Source of the DNA: a virus
Virus record (IMG/VR): IMGVR_UViG_3300030101_004092
Location: 2,223-55,202 of that record
Strand: one strand, 5' to 3'
Length of the DNA stretch: 52,980 nucleotides
Numbering within the stretch: the first letter of the stretch is position 1; each line of letters opens with the position of its first letter. The notes under the pieces are model-generated. The model was not told the origin of the DNA, ran no database searches, and saw nothing but the letters and a program-made list of their open reading frames with translations. Shown here piece by piece: positions 18,095-27,424 of the stretch. The translations under genes and the position numbers were made by a program.

Positions 18095-18119
18095 TATCTT
18101 TGTATTGAGAATATTCTCA
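18095..18119 (+). promoter_or_regulatory. -7 box (TATCTTTG) with a 14-bp palindrome at the start site
   Basis: TATCTTTG at 18095-18102 fits the Bacteroidota -7 consensus. Three bases later begins a perfect palindrome, TGAGAATATTCTCA (18106-18119), covering the expected transcription start. This is the classic place for a repressor operator, though an mRNA 5' stem is also possible. No -33 box is visible. The next ATG is at 18143. Confidence 0.5.
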
Positions 18120-18142
18120 CATAACCCTTAAATTTTTTAACT

Positions 18143-18466
18143 ATGCAAAAGTTTTTAAGTATCCCAGTTCTAAATGAGGATAATCAGTTGTTAGCGTTAG
18201 ATGGATTAGTGTTAGTTGAGCAGGCCTCAACATCTACTGTTGTATTTCACTACCAGTCTGGTGCGGTTGCAACTGTTACTCACGAAGTAATGGCAGCAAA
18301 CAATGAGGAGGTAAGAAATAAGTTTCAAGACGCAATCTTAACCGTTCTTAAGCAGAGTTGGCAACACCCTTCTATTCAAGTAAGCCTTAGTGGTTTAACA
18401 GATGCGGCAGGTGGTGCAGTAACTATATCAGGAATTGTATTCTCGATTGTAGTTCCTAACTCATAG
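18143..18466 (+). CDS. Small beta-rich virion protein (possible decoration protein)
   Basis: A 107-residue protein with alternating beta strands (FLSIPVLNEDNQLLALDGLV; STVVFHYQSGAVATVTHEV) and one helix (EEVRNKFQDAILTVLKQSW). It has its own putative promoter and its own strong terminator, a monocistronic unit that suggests high and separately timed expression, as for a capsid decoration or head-surface protein. It is not recognised by motif. Confidence 0.65.
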   Translation: MQKFLSIPVLNEDNQLLALDGLVLVEQASTSTVVFHYQSGAVATVTHEVMAANNEEVRNKFQDAILTVLKQSWQHPSIQVSLSGLTDAAGGAVTISGIVFSIVVPNS

Positions 18467-18487
18467 TCAGCTCGTATTAGAGATTAA

Positions 18488-18523
18488 GAAGAGGTTACAA
18501 AAAAAAGTGACCTCTTTTTTTTT
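18488..18523 (+). terminator. Strong intrinsic terminator after the 107-aa gene
   Basis: The stem GAGGTTAC (18491-18498) pairs with GTGACCTC (18507-18514) with one G-U pair and an A8 loop. It is followed by nine T residues (18515-18523). It is directly followed by a -7 box for the next gene, forming a compact terminator-promoter junction. Confidence 0.9.
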
Positions 18524-18525
18524 GT

Positions 18526-18533
18526 TATCTTTG
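18526..18533 (+). promoter_or_regulatory. Putative Bacteroidota-type -7 box (TATCTTTG)
   Basis: TATCTTTG lies three bases after the terminator T-run and 16 nt before the ATG at 18550. The region where a -33 element would be is occupied by the terminator stem, so recognition would rest on the -7 box or an additional factor. Confidence 0.5.
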
Positions 18534-18549
18534 TAGAAACATATTTCAC

Positions 18550-19560
18550 ATGATAAATGAAGTTAGAAACACCGTATTGGCTATCGCCAATAAAAACAAT
18601 TATGGATACATATCTCCACAAGATTTTAATTTATATTGTGAACAAGCTCAATTAGATATATTTGAAAACTATTTTTATCAATATAATAGTTGGCTTATTA
18701 AAGAAAATCAAAGAGTTTCTGGTACAGGATACGCAGACATAGTAAAAGGATTAGAAGAAGTAATAGATAGTTTTTCAACACAAGTATTTTTAGATCAAAC
18801 AGTTGCTAATTTAAATAATGCAAGTTTATATGAGTTACCATTAGACTATTATTTAATTAATAAAGTATTATATTATCCAACTGCTCTATTTGCAGGAACA
18901 ACTACAGCTCAACAAGGGTATAAACTAATAGACTCAACTGGTGGATTTGCTTCGTATCCAGTAACATCTACTTTTTTACAAAACCCTCCCATTGGTAGTA
19001 TAGTTGTAAACACATCATCTAATCCAATATCTCAGGCTTTTGTAACTGCAGTTGATAGCGACACTACTCTTAGTTTGAGTGAAGATATTATGGCTAATGG
19101 TCAGAACTATGTTATTTATAATGGAAAAAATATAACAGATGTTGAAAGAGTGCACCAGCAAAAACTTAATTATTTATTAAGTTCTAACCTTACAACACCA
19201 ACTACGCAGTTTCCTGCGTATATATTAAGCGGTGCTTCTTCCAACCAACAACCTGGGCCAACATCTAATATAGGAAACACCATAACAGTTTATCCAATAG
19301 AGATTAGACAAAAAGGTGCTATACAAGTACAATATGTAAGATATCCTGTAACACCTAATTGGACATTCACTACATTGGTAAGCGGTGAGCCATTGTTCAA
19401 CCAAGCAGCTGCAGACTATCAGGATTTTGAATTACCTATATCAGACCAAACAGGTTTGATTGCAAAAATATGTCAATATATAGGTATTGAAATAAGAGAA
19501 GCAGATGTATATAAATTTGGACAAACAGAAATAGCAGAAGATAACCAAATACAATCATAA
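18550..19560 (+). CDS. Head-tail adaptor / ring protein
   Basis: A 336-residue protein with an all-helical start (MINEVRNTVLAIANKNNYGY, then PQDFNLYCEQAQLDIFENYF, residues 22-41). A beta-rich middle follows, with GQNYVIYNGKNITDVERVHQ, and a late QVQYVRYPVTPNWTF. The helical N-terminus that begins with short transverse helices and ends in ENYFYQYN resembles tail-ring adaptors of crAss-like phages. It lies directly upstream of a second adaptor-like gene and the stabilisation-type protein, which supports a head-tail connector role. Confidence 0.65.
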   Translation: MINEVRNTVLAIANKNNYGYISPQDFNLYCEQAQLDIFENYFYQYNSWLIKENQRVSGTGYADIVKGLEEVIDSFSTQVFLDQTVANLNNASLYELPLDYYLINKVLYYPTALFAGTTTAQQGYKLIDSTGGFASYPVTSTFLQNPPIGSIVVNTSSNPISQAFVTAVDSDTTLSLSEDIMANGQNYVIYNGKNITDVERVHQQKLNYLLSSNLTTPTTQFPAYILSGASSNQQPGPTSNIGNTITVYPIEIRQKGAIQVQYVRYPVTPNWTFTTLVSGEPLFNQAAADYQDFELPISDQTGLIAKICQYIGIEIREADVYKFGQTEIAEDNQIQS

Positions 19561-19563
19561 ATT

Positions 19564-20478
19564 ATGGCTTATATAACACAATATACATATTACGAAAACA
19601 ACGGTACAGTACCTACAGATTCTTTACAGGGTTCATATCAATATGTTTCTTTACAAGATATCGTAAATAATTTTATGTTAATGTATCAAGGTAATCATGA
19701 ATTATTAAATAACCTTGAAAGATATCAAGTATTGTTTCACGCAAAGCGAGGTATACAAGAATTAAATTACGATGCGATGAAGGAAATAAAAATCCTTCAA
19801 CTTCAGTTAGACTACCAATTTAGTTTTACATTACCATCCGACTATGTTAATTGGGTTAGGATATCACAATATAAAAATGGTGTATTATATCCACTTTCGG
19901 AAAACATACAAACTAATTGGGCATCTGCATATTTGCAGGATAATAATAGTAATATACTATTTGACCAAGATGGTAATGCACTAAGGCCACAAGACTCAGA
20001 AGTAGATTTGAGTAGGTCACAAAGATCCATATACTTAAATCCAAATAGTATTTTCCATGGTTGCGAGGGATTTTGTGTTGATGGGTGTTGGTATTTTGAC
20101 TATCAGGTTGGTTCCAGGTTTGGGCTCAATACTGAAACTGCTAATCAAAACCCTACATTTAAAATAGACAAACAAGCTGGTAAAATATATTTTAGCACTT
20201 CTGGAGGTCAGGATTCTATTGTTTTAGAATATGTATCTGATGGTATGGAAAATGGTGATGATTCCCAGGTGAGTGTAAATAAATTATTTGAAGAATTTAT
20301 TTATGCATATATTAAATATGCAATACTTAACAGTAGGGTAGGTGTTCAAGAATACATAGTAAATAGAGCTCGTAAAGACAAATCCTCACTACTTAGAAAT
20401 GCTAAATTAAGATTAAGTAATATACATCCTGGTAGACTCTTGATGAATTTAAGAGGCCAGAACAAATGGATTAAGTAA
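19564..20478 (+). CDS. Tail tubular / ring adaptor protein
   Basis: A 304-residue protein with the pattern of T7 gp11/crAss ring-type adaptors: SLQDIVNNFMLMYQGNHELL near 30-49, RYQVLFHAKRGIQELNYDAM near 53-72, then FTLPSDYVNWVRI near 90-102. In this family the helical bundle docks on the portal and the beta part lines the tube. The last 30 residues are basic and helical (LLRNAKLRLSNIHPGRLLMN). It lies between the previous adaptor and the large tail protein with 3-nt spacing, so all three are likely co-translated. Confidence 0.72.
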   Translation: MAYITQYTYYENNGTVPTDSLQGSYQYVSLQDIVNNFMLMYQGNHELLNNLERYQVLFHAKRGIQELNYDAMKEIKILQLQLDYQFSFTLPSDYVNWVRISQYKNGVLYPLSENIQTNWASAYLQDNNSNILFDQDGNALRPQDSEVDLSRSQRSIYLNPNSIFHGCEGFCVDGCWYFDYQVGSRFGLNTETANQNPTFKIDKQAGKIYFSTSGGQDSIVLEYVSDGMENGDDSQVSVNKLFEEFIYAYIKYAILNSRVGVQEYIVNRARKDKSSLLRNAKLRLSNIHPGRLLMNLRGQNKWIK

Positions 20479-20480
20479 TT

Positions 20481-23400
20481 ATGGCTCACAACGAAAAGGA
20501 TTTTGTATCATTTGTTAAAGGCAGAATGAATAAGTCTGTAGATGAAAGACTTATACCTCCTGGAGAATATGTTGATGGGCAAAATATAAGATTAGGTTCT
20601 ACCGAAACTACAGAAATAGGTGCGGTAGAAAACAGCAGGGGTAACACTCAACTTACCACATTATCTTTTGATGGTTCAAATTTATCAGCGTCTGCTGTAT
20701 GTATTGGTGCATTAGAAGATGGAGCTAACGAAACTATTTATTGGTTTGTGCATGACCCAGTATTTCCACCAACAGGAAAGCCTTTAGATTTAATAGTTTC
20801 GTATAATACACAAAATACACAATTAAGATACCATGTTGTATCTATATCAGTTTTAAAGTTTGACCCTGAATTTTTAATTACAGGAGTAAATAAGATTGAA
20901 AATTTATTATTTTTTACAGATGATAAAAATCCGCCAAGAAGAATCAATGTAAACGAAAACTATCCTTTTCCACTTGCGGGTAATGATAACTTGCAAGAGG
21001 AAGATATATCCGTAGTTTTAAAACCACCAGGGTTTGAAGATGGTTCCGCAACAGGCGATACTCCTTTACCCGCACCTATTTTTAGTTTAATAAATGTTGC
21101 GGGTGGCGAAAACTATATAGAAGACAGATTTATAAGTTTTGCGTATAGGTATAGATATAAAAATGGAGAGTATAGTGCAACATCATTATTTACATTACCA
21201 ACCTTTCAGCCTGGTAATTTTCAATTTGATACCAGAAACTATGACAATAGTGGTATGCAAAATAGATTTAATGGCGTTAGAGTTCAATTTAGCACAGGAA
21301 GTGAAAGAGTAACAGAAGTCGATTTATTATTTAAAGACTCTAACACGAATAGCATATATGTTATTGAAAGGTTCAACAAATTAGATTTTGGTTGGGGTAA
21401 TAACCAGCATCAAGAATATGTTTTTACAAACAGTAAAATATATTCTGTTTTAGGTTCTGATGAACTATTGAGGCTATATGATAATGTACCACATAAAGCA
21501 CAAGCCCAAACCATAATGGCTAACAGGCTTATGTATGGTAATTATACAGATGGTTTTGATATTACAAATGAGGCTGGTCAGAAAATTGCTGTAAATTTTA
21601 ATGCAAGTTTGTTAACAGAAAATATTGATTTAACAGTATTACCCGCAGGTGTGCTTTCCACAGGTATTGATTATACAATTAATGCAGCACAAACAACATC
21701 TGTGCCTAATTCTCGTGCTACCTTTGATTTATCAAACATAGCTAATAAGTTAAAAAAAGGATCTATTCTTACACTATCACTTAGATTTGAACATTCGACA
21801 CTAAATGGCACAAGTGCTACGCAGTGTTTTATAGATAATGCAGGATTTCAACAACCTGACATTACAATTGAAACAAGCATACTATTAACTAATGATTACT
21901 CAAGTGTCTTTGACTTTGCTACAAGCGGTGATTTTGAAAACGCAATAGGAACTATTGAGGGAACTAATTTTGAACCTATAGCTACTGCCAGTAGCGGTAA
22001 CTCTTTGACTGATTTTTTTAATTCAGCTTTAGTTGCTCCATCAATAAATTGTGGTTTTACTATTCCCTTAACATCTATTAATAACAATACAGCACAACAA
22101 GGTATAAGAATTGTAACAACCAGTGGTTCAGACGATATAGGTTTGCAGTTGTTGGCTGCAAAATACACCACTAATGACAATGGTCAAAATACTGAAATGT
22201 ATGAATATTTTCAAATAATTAGAGCTGGAGCAGAGTTTTCTTTAGATGCAAACAAATCATCATTACATAGTAATAGAGATTTTGAAGTAGGTATTGTATA
22301 CATGGATGAATACGCAAGGGCCTCTACTGTGTTGGTATCTGAATATAATACAGTCTTTGTGCCAGTAGAGAATAGTGTAACAAGAAATAAAATACAAGTA
22401 TCAATACAAAACTTTGCCCCATCATGGGCTAAAAAATATAAGTTTGTATTAAAGCCAAGTAAAGCAGGTTACGAAACAATATACACAAACTTTTTCTACA
22501 CTGACCCATTTGACAATGTAACTCATTTTAAATTAGATGGAGACAATCAACAAAAGGTGGCTGCAGGTGATAGGCTTATTGTAAAAAAAGACACAAGAGG
22601 AGCACTTGCGAGTTTAGTTGAGGCTACAGTTTTAGATGTAAAAGCACAGCCTACCAACTTTTTAGATAATGAGCAATCGCTTGGTGCTAACTCAGAACAG
22701 TTAGCGGGGCTATATATGCAGATGAAAGTATCTAATTTTACTGCAGTTATAGAGGATGATTCTATAGTAGATTATGGTAAAATGAGTTCTGACTCAAGAT
22801 CCGAAACTCATTGCACTAATAGACTCACAAACTCATATCCTTTATACTCTTTTGACTCTGCAACTAATACCACTGAAAACTATTCTATACCAGGTGGTTC
22901 GATAATTCAATTAAGATTTGGTTTTAAAAGGAATGGTAATAGTTTTTATAACCTTCCTCATAGAGAAATAGACTTCGACAAAACATTTGTAGCAGCACAA
23001 GACTATACTGATTTTAGAGACTGGTTTAACAATACAAATATTGACTTAAATGATTTTGTAACACAGATAGGTGTTGGAGGCAGCACACCAGTTATATACT
23101 ACCCTGCTGTAGTTACAAGAAGCGGCCCAGGTGGTCTTGACCCAACAATTGCAAATACGGGAACACAAGGAAATGCAGTGTCTAACAATGGACATAATAT
23201 AACCTGTAGAAATGTATTGTTTACATTAGATTTACAATTTATTCAGGATGTTCCTGGCGATGTAAGCAGTCCTTTATTTTTAGGTGCGAGATGTACTGGT
23301 AAAGGGTCAGATAGTTGGCCAAAAAAAGATATGCAGGTATTTATAGAAATTGTTGTTCAAAGAGCTGACTCTACATTAGTGTTTGAGACCTTACCTGCTG

Positions 23401-25307
23401 ATGCCAGCGATGATTTATTTTTTGATGCATCAGAGGCATTTGACATTGTAAAAGATGGTGGGTCAATAAATTATCTGCACCAGTCTGGAGGCGATGTAGA
23501 TGCGGGTGAACAAGATCAAACCACCTCGCAGGATGCGGTAGTCAATTTGAGTTTTATGGATTGCTACACTTTTGGAAATGGGGTAGAAAGTTTTAAGATA
23601 TTAGATAGGTTAGCAACCAGGTCTGTAGTGATAGGACAAAGAGCTTTGGCTGTTTCAAATCAAGATTTCAAAGAAGCAGATAGATTTGCCTCGATAACCT
23701 ACAGCGGTATTTTTGGTTTTGAAGCGGGTGTCAATAATCTAAACGAATTTAACTTAGGGCTTGTAAACTTTACTGATGTAGAGACTTCTTATGGGCCAAT
23801 TCAAAAATTACATTCAAGAGAAACAGATGTGCTTTGTTTACAAGAGGATAGAATAACTTATGTTTTTGCAGGTAAAGACCTTTTAAGCGATGCAGTGGGT
23901 GGTGGGGCAGTTGTTTCTACGCCTCAAGTATTAGGCAAACAAGTTGCAAGAATAGAAGAATATGGAATTAGTTTTAACCCAGAGAGCTTTGTGCAGTGGG
24001 GTAGATATATGTATTTTACAGACACAAAAAGATTGGCCGTATTGCGGTTAGGTTCTGCAGGCGGTTTAAATTCTGAGCTCACAGTAATATCAGACACTGG
24101 CATGAGGTCTTGGTTTAGAGATGATTTTATAGAAAAACTCAATACTCAAAAATTAGGAGCATTTGACCCGTATATGGATGAATATGTATTAAGCACCAAC
24201 ATAATACCAGTTCCTGTTCCACAGCAACAGATAGCCTGTGGTGCAGAAATAAATTTAAGTTCTTTAGACTCAGCTATTTCATACACAGTGGTGTTTGGAA
24301 ACACTGTAGGAACAGGCACTATAAATTACAATATAACAGGAACAGCTACCATAGTGGTTACATGGAATGGTATAAATACAAGTTCAGGAGCAGTAAGTGG
24401 CTCTGGTTCATTTACATGGAATAAAACTGCAGGGTCTCCAGATACTGCGGTGATTACAATAACACCAGCTGTAGGAACAACTCCTGCTGTAACATTTACT
24501 CCAGAGTGTATTCCAGAGGTAGAAATAACAGTTATTAAAGGCACTATAAACTCTCCTAATAACAATGGAGAAGATATTCATGTAGAATATTCCTGGAATG
24601 ATGGAGTAACATTTAGCCCTGTAGATAGTGATTTAGCAACATTAGGTAATAACCCTTTAATTTTTAGCGAATATCAATCTCAAACAGGTGTTAGATCTCA
24701 GGGAGTTTTTCCATATGATGGAATAGATTTAACTATTAGATTAAATAAAGTTGGTTTTGATAACTATGATTTTGTGTTTCCTTCTGATAATTTTAAATAT
24801 TTATCGTCAAACACGCTGTATGCAAACAATGCTACTGATGTGGCAGCATTATTGGCTGCGGCCACAACAATACCAAATGTTGATGTAACAAACCCATCGC
24901 CAGGGCTTAACCAGGCAACGGTAAGCAGTTTAAGTATACCTATTAATAATCAGTATTTATATATAATATATGATTTAAGAACTATATCTTTACAGCAATT
25001 GTGTTATGATGCAAGTTCAGCTTCAGACGCATGTTGTTTATGCACCTGGTCTTGTACTGCATTTACTGGTAGCTCTAAGATTGAGACTCCTTCACAAGCT
25101 TGTGCATTGGTGGTCAGCTCTACTTATTATCACAATGGTTCAGCGGCTCAACCTGCAATAGGAGATTTGGTATACTCAAGCTCTAATTGTCAAGATGCTG
25201 TAAGCGGTACGGTTCAGTATGCAGAAGAGGGTTATTATAAAATAACAGGTAATCAATACATACAGATTGGTGTAGATGGATTAGTAATAGATAAACAAAA
25301 TTGTTAA
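20481..25307 (+). CDS. Tail stabilisation-type protein fused to surface-binding modules
   Basis: A 1608-residue tail protein. Its first 45 residues (KDFVSFVKGRMNKSVDERLI PPGEYVDGQNIR) match the start of P22 gp10/crAss-like stabilisation proteins. The following 1200 residues are beta-rich with propeller-like segments (ENLLFFTDDKNPPRRINVNE; LCLQEDRITYVFAGK; NPESFVQWGRYMYFTDTKRL). From about residue 1253 there is an Ig-like insert (VTWNGINTSSGAVSGSGSFT). The end, from about 1545, is a Cys-terminated module (YYHNGSAAQPAIGDLVY...YIQIGVDGLV...NC) found also in neighbouring proteins. It probably closes the tail tube while displaying receptor-binding tips. Confidence 0.75.
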   Translation: MAHNEKDFVSFVKGRMNKSVDERLIPPGEYVDGQNIRLGSTETTEIGAVENSRGNTQLTTLSFDGSNLSASAVCIGALEDGANETIYWFVHDPVFPPTGKPLDLIVSYNTQNTQLRYHVVSISVLKFDPEFLITGVNKIENLLFFTDDKNPPRRINVNENYPFPLAGNDNLQEEDISVVLKPPGFEDGSATGDTPLPAPIFSLINVAGGENYIEDRFISFAYRYRYKNGEYSATSLFTLPTFQPGNFQFDTRNYDNSGMQNRFNGVRVQFSTGSERVTEVDLLFKDSNTNSIYVIERFNKLDFGWGNNQHQEYVFTNSKIYSVLGSDELLRLYDNVPHKAQAQTIMANRLMYGNYTDGFDITNEAGQKIAVNFNASLLTENIDLTVLPAGVLSTGIDYTINAAQTTSVPNSRATFDLSNIANKLKKGSILTLSLRFEHSTLNGTSATQCFIDNAGFQQPDITIETSILLTNDYSSVFDFATSGDFENAIGTIEGTNFEPIATASSGNSLTDFFNSALVAPSINCGFTIPLTSINNNTAQQGIRIVTTSGSDDIGLQLLAAKYTTNDNGQNTEMYEYFQIIRAGAEFSLDANKSSLHSNRDFEVGIVYMDEYARASTVLVSEYNTVFVPVENSVTRNKIQVSIQNFAPSWAKKYKFVLKPSKAGYETIYTNFFYTDPFDNVTHFKLDGDNQQKVAAGDRLIVKKDTRGALASLVEATVLDVKAQPTNFLDNEQSLGANSEQLAGLYMQMKVSNFTAVIEDDSIVDYGKMSSDSRSETHCTNRLTNSYPLYSFDSATNTTENYSIPGGSIIQLRFGFKRNGNSFYNLPHREIDFDKTFVAAQDYTDFRDWFNNTNIDLNDFVTQIGVGGSTPVIYYPAVVTRSGPGGLDPTIANTGTQGNAVSNNGHNITCRNVLFTLDLQFIQDVPGDVSSPLFLGARCTGKGSDSWPKKDMQVFIEIVVQRADSTLVFETLPADASDDLFFDASEAFDIVKDGGSINYLHQSGGDVDAGEQDQTTSQDAVVNLSFMDCYTFGNGVESFKILDRLATRSVVIGQRALAVSNQDFKEADRFASITYSGIFGFEAGVNNLNEFNLGLVNFTDVETSYGPIQKLHSRETDVLCLQEDRITYVFAGKDLLSDAVGGGAVVSTPQVLGKQVARIEEYGISFNPESFVQWGRYMYFTDTKRLAVLRLGSAGGLNSELTVISDTGMRSWFRDDFIEKLNTQKLGAFDPYMDEYVLSTNIIPVPVPQQQIACGAEINLSSLDSAISYTVVFGNTVGTGTINYNITGTATIVVTWNGINTSSGAVSGSGSFTWNKTAGSPDTAVITITPAVGTTPAVTFTPECIPEVEITVIKGTINSPNNNGEDIHVEYSWNDGVTFSPVDSDLATLGNNPLIFSEYQSQTGVRSQGVFPYDGIDLTIRLNKVGFDNYDFVFPSDNFKYLSSNTLYANNATDVAALLAAATTIPNVDVTNPSPGLNQATVSSLSIPINNQYLYIIYDLRTISLQQLCYDASSASDACCLCTWSCTAFTGSSKIETPSQACALVVSSTYYHNGSAAQPAIGDLVYSSSNCQDAVSGTVQYAEEGYYKITGNQYIQIGVDGLVIDKQNC

Positions 25308-25308
25308 T

Positions 25309-26607
25309 ATGGCAGCAATAGGAAATTATTATTTTAATGGGTCAAGCTTTGCACAGGCAACTGCGATATATACAGATGCAGGACTTACAACTCTTGCACC
25401 CGATGGTTTTTATTCAAACGCTGGTATAGTAAGGCAACAATTAAATGGTGTATTATTAAATGCACAAACATGTACTTCTTGTGCAACACCATGTGGAAGC
25501 GGTGTTTCAGCATCAAACAATGGTAATGGAATGTATTCTGCAACTGTAGACTTGGCAAATGATACAGGTGCTGTTGTGTTCTATGGATTTTTTGGTAGCA
25601 CTGTTCCTGATGGCGTAAGGCTAACATGGAACTCGGGGGTAGTAAATAGATTTACGACTGACGACAACCACAATGGAGTAACCATACAGGATGGTTCAGG
25701 CACGACAGTAGATTATGCTGGTCTAAATAATGCTGCTGGAGAATATACTTATATGGGAAGAAACAATACTAATTTGATAGGTGACAGCCCTTACAACAAC
25801 ACGCCAAGTGGTGGTGCGTGTCAGGCTGGAGACCAGCCAGAAGATTTTGTTTTAACAGGGGGAAATTATGTTGCTCAAGGAACTTTTCAAAATGTTACCG
25901 TTAGCAATAATATGGTGGGAACATGTGGTTCTGCTACAGCAGTATTTGCCACAGTAGTTCCAAAATCTAACATTACGCCTACGATATTATTGGTTGAAGT
26001 TTCAGCACCTATGTGTGGTACATTTTTTCAATGGCAAGTAGATTGCCCAACAACACTACCAAGTTTTCTTGGGTCTGCATTACAAGCAACTACTGCGTGT
26101 GCCAATGCAGATGAAACATACTACTTTGTTCCAAACGCTACAAGAGTAGGCCAAACTATAACTCCTGACACCAATACAACTCCAGAAATAGGCAATTTTG
26201 TATATACACAATCAAATGGTAGTATATATTTAAATGATACAAATACCCTACAATATATTATAGTGGGAGGCACAACAGCCCTTGGCATCAGAAATGGTGT
26301 GGTGGTTAGCAGTGCGTCTTGCTCGGGGTCACCAAGTTTAACTGCATTCTTTGCAAGTGTTTCTCAAACATTTAATCAGATATGTGGCCCAGGTGCGGTA
26401 CCAGCTCCATCTGATGAAACTTATTACCATTCAGGTAGTGCATCTTATCCTATTGCTGGTGACACCGTATATACTACCAGTGCAGGTACAACAGCTCTTG
26501 CGGCAGGATTGTATTTCACATTTGGTGGCGGTGGCTCAAACACTTATTTTGAAATTCAAGGCAGCGAAGGAATAGTAACAACAGTAACCTCATGTATACC
26601 AGAATAA
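25309..26607 (+). CDS. Receptor-binding-type tail protein with repeated Cys-terminated modules
   Basis: A 432-residue protein built from related modules. The first 50 residues (YYFNGSSFAQATAIYTDAGL TTLAPDGFYS, ending QTC) form one copy. A second lies near 265-340 (DETYYFVPNATRVGQTI...GVVVSSASC). The third is the C-terminus (DETYYHSGSASYPIAGDTVY...IVTTVTSC). Between copies 1 and 2 is a beta-sandwich-like domain (residues 65-230) with DLANDTGAVVFYGFFG and RLTWNSGVV. The modules recur in the 816-aa fibre and the 1608-aa tail protein. It is likely part of the adsorption apparatus; no catalytic motif is visible. Confidence 0.65.
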   Translation: MAAIGNYYFNGSSFAQATAIYTDAGLTTLAPDGFYSNAGIVRQQLNGVLLNAQTCTSCATPCGSGVSASNNGNGMYSATVDLANDTGAVVFYGFFGSTVPDGVRLTWNSGVVNRFTTDDNHNGVTIQDGSGTTVDYAGLNNAAGEYTYMGRNNTNLIGDSPYNNTPSGGACQAGDQPEDFVLTGGNYVAQGTFQNVTVSNNMVGTCGSATAVFATVVPKSNITPTILLVEVSAPMCGTFFQWQVDCPTTLPSFLGSALQATTACANADETYYFVPNATRVGQTITPDTNTTPEIGNFVYTQSNGSIYLNDTNTLQYIIVGGTTALGIRNGVVVSSASCSGSPSLTAFFASVSQTFNQICGPGAVPAPSDETYYHSGSASYPIAGDTVYTTSAGTTALAAGLYFTFGGGGSNTYFEIQGSEGIVTTVTSCIPE

Positions 26608-26608
26608 T

Positions 26609-27403
26609 ATGTCAGTAAATTATACATTATCATACAGCGATAAATCAGAAGGATGGCCTTCATTTTATTCTTTCATACCAGACTATATGATTGGTATGAA
26701 TAGTTATTTTTATTCTTTTAAAAACGGTAACCTATATAGGCACAATACGAATGATACTCGTAACCAATATTACGGAGTAAATTACTCTTCAAGTATTACA
26801 AGTGTATTATCTCCAAGACCTATAGTAGATGTTAAATTATTTAAAACTCTTACTTATGAAAGTAATGCGGCATGGGCAGCAACCAATCTAATAACTGATA
26901 TTAATGATGGTAACCCTGCATCAATATCGGCAAGCTTTTTTGTTCAAAAGGAAGGAGAGTGGTTTTCATTTATAAGAACAGATGCGGGAACAGTAAACTT
27001 TTTAGAAAGATCTGCAAACGGTGTGGCTAATAGCACAGCAGTAGATAGCACTGTACCCGCAGCAACAATAGTTTCTTTTGCTAATCCTACGGGAAGTATT
27101 ATAAGTATCGGTGATAACTTATTTTCTTATCCTGCTACTCCAGCTCCAGGCGATGTTCCTGTTTTAGCGGGCGAAATAACTGCTATAGATAATACATCAC
27201 CCGATTTTAGTATTACAATAGATACAACAATTGCAGGTGCTGTGGTGCCAACTGTAGGAGATTTTATAATAAATGTTAAAAATGCTGTAGCCGAATCACA
27301 TGGGGCAAGAGGATACTATTTAGAATTTACCCTAACCAATAGTAATACAGACCCAGTGGAGTTGTTTTCAGTAGGTTCACACATCATGAAAAGTTATCCA
27401 TAG
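26609..27403 (+). CDS. Tail structural protein (stabilisation-protein C-terminal-type domain)
   Basis: A 264-residue protein opening with KSEGWPSFYSFIPDYMIGMN and SYFYSFKNGNLYRHNTNDTR. I associate this sequence with the C-terminal part of crAss-like and other Bacteroidota phage stabilisation proteins. Here it is a separate gene, two genes downstream of the 1608-aa protein. The C-terminal two thirds are beta-rich (TGSIISIGDNLFSYP; DPVELFSVGSHIMKSYP). It probably assembles with the 1608-aa protein in the tail. Whether the split is ancestral or derived cannot be told from this window. Confidence 0.62.
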   Translation: MSVNYTLSYSDKSEGWPSFYSFIPDYMIGMNSYFYSFKNGNLYRHNTNDTRNQYYGVNYSSSITSVLSPRPIVDVKLFKTLTYESNAAWAATNLITDINDGNPASISASFFVQKEGEWFSFIRTDAGTVNFLERSANGVANSTAVDSTVPAATIVSFANPTGSIISIGDNLFSYPATPAPGDVPVLAGEITAIDNTSPDFSITIDTTIAGAVVPTVGDFIINVKNAVAESHGARGYYLEFTLTNSNTDPVELFSVGSHIMKSYP

Positions 27404-27410
27404 TTTTTCT

Positions 27411-27418
27411 TATCTTTG
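27411..27418 (+). promoter_or_regulatory. Putative -7 box (TATCTTTG), nearly leaderless
   Basis: TATCTTTG ends only six bases before the ATG at 27425, so a transcript starting at the usual distance would be leaderless or nearly so. It lies in the 21-nt gap between the tail module and the internal-protein module. No -33 element is visible. Confidence 0.45.
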
Positions 27419-27424
27419 TGGTAA

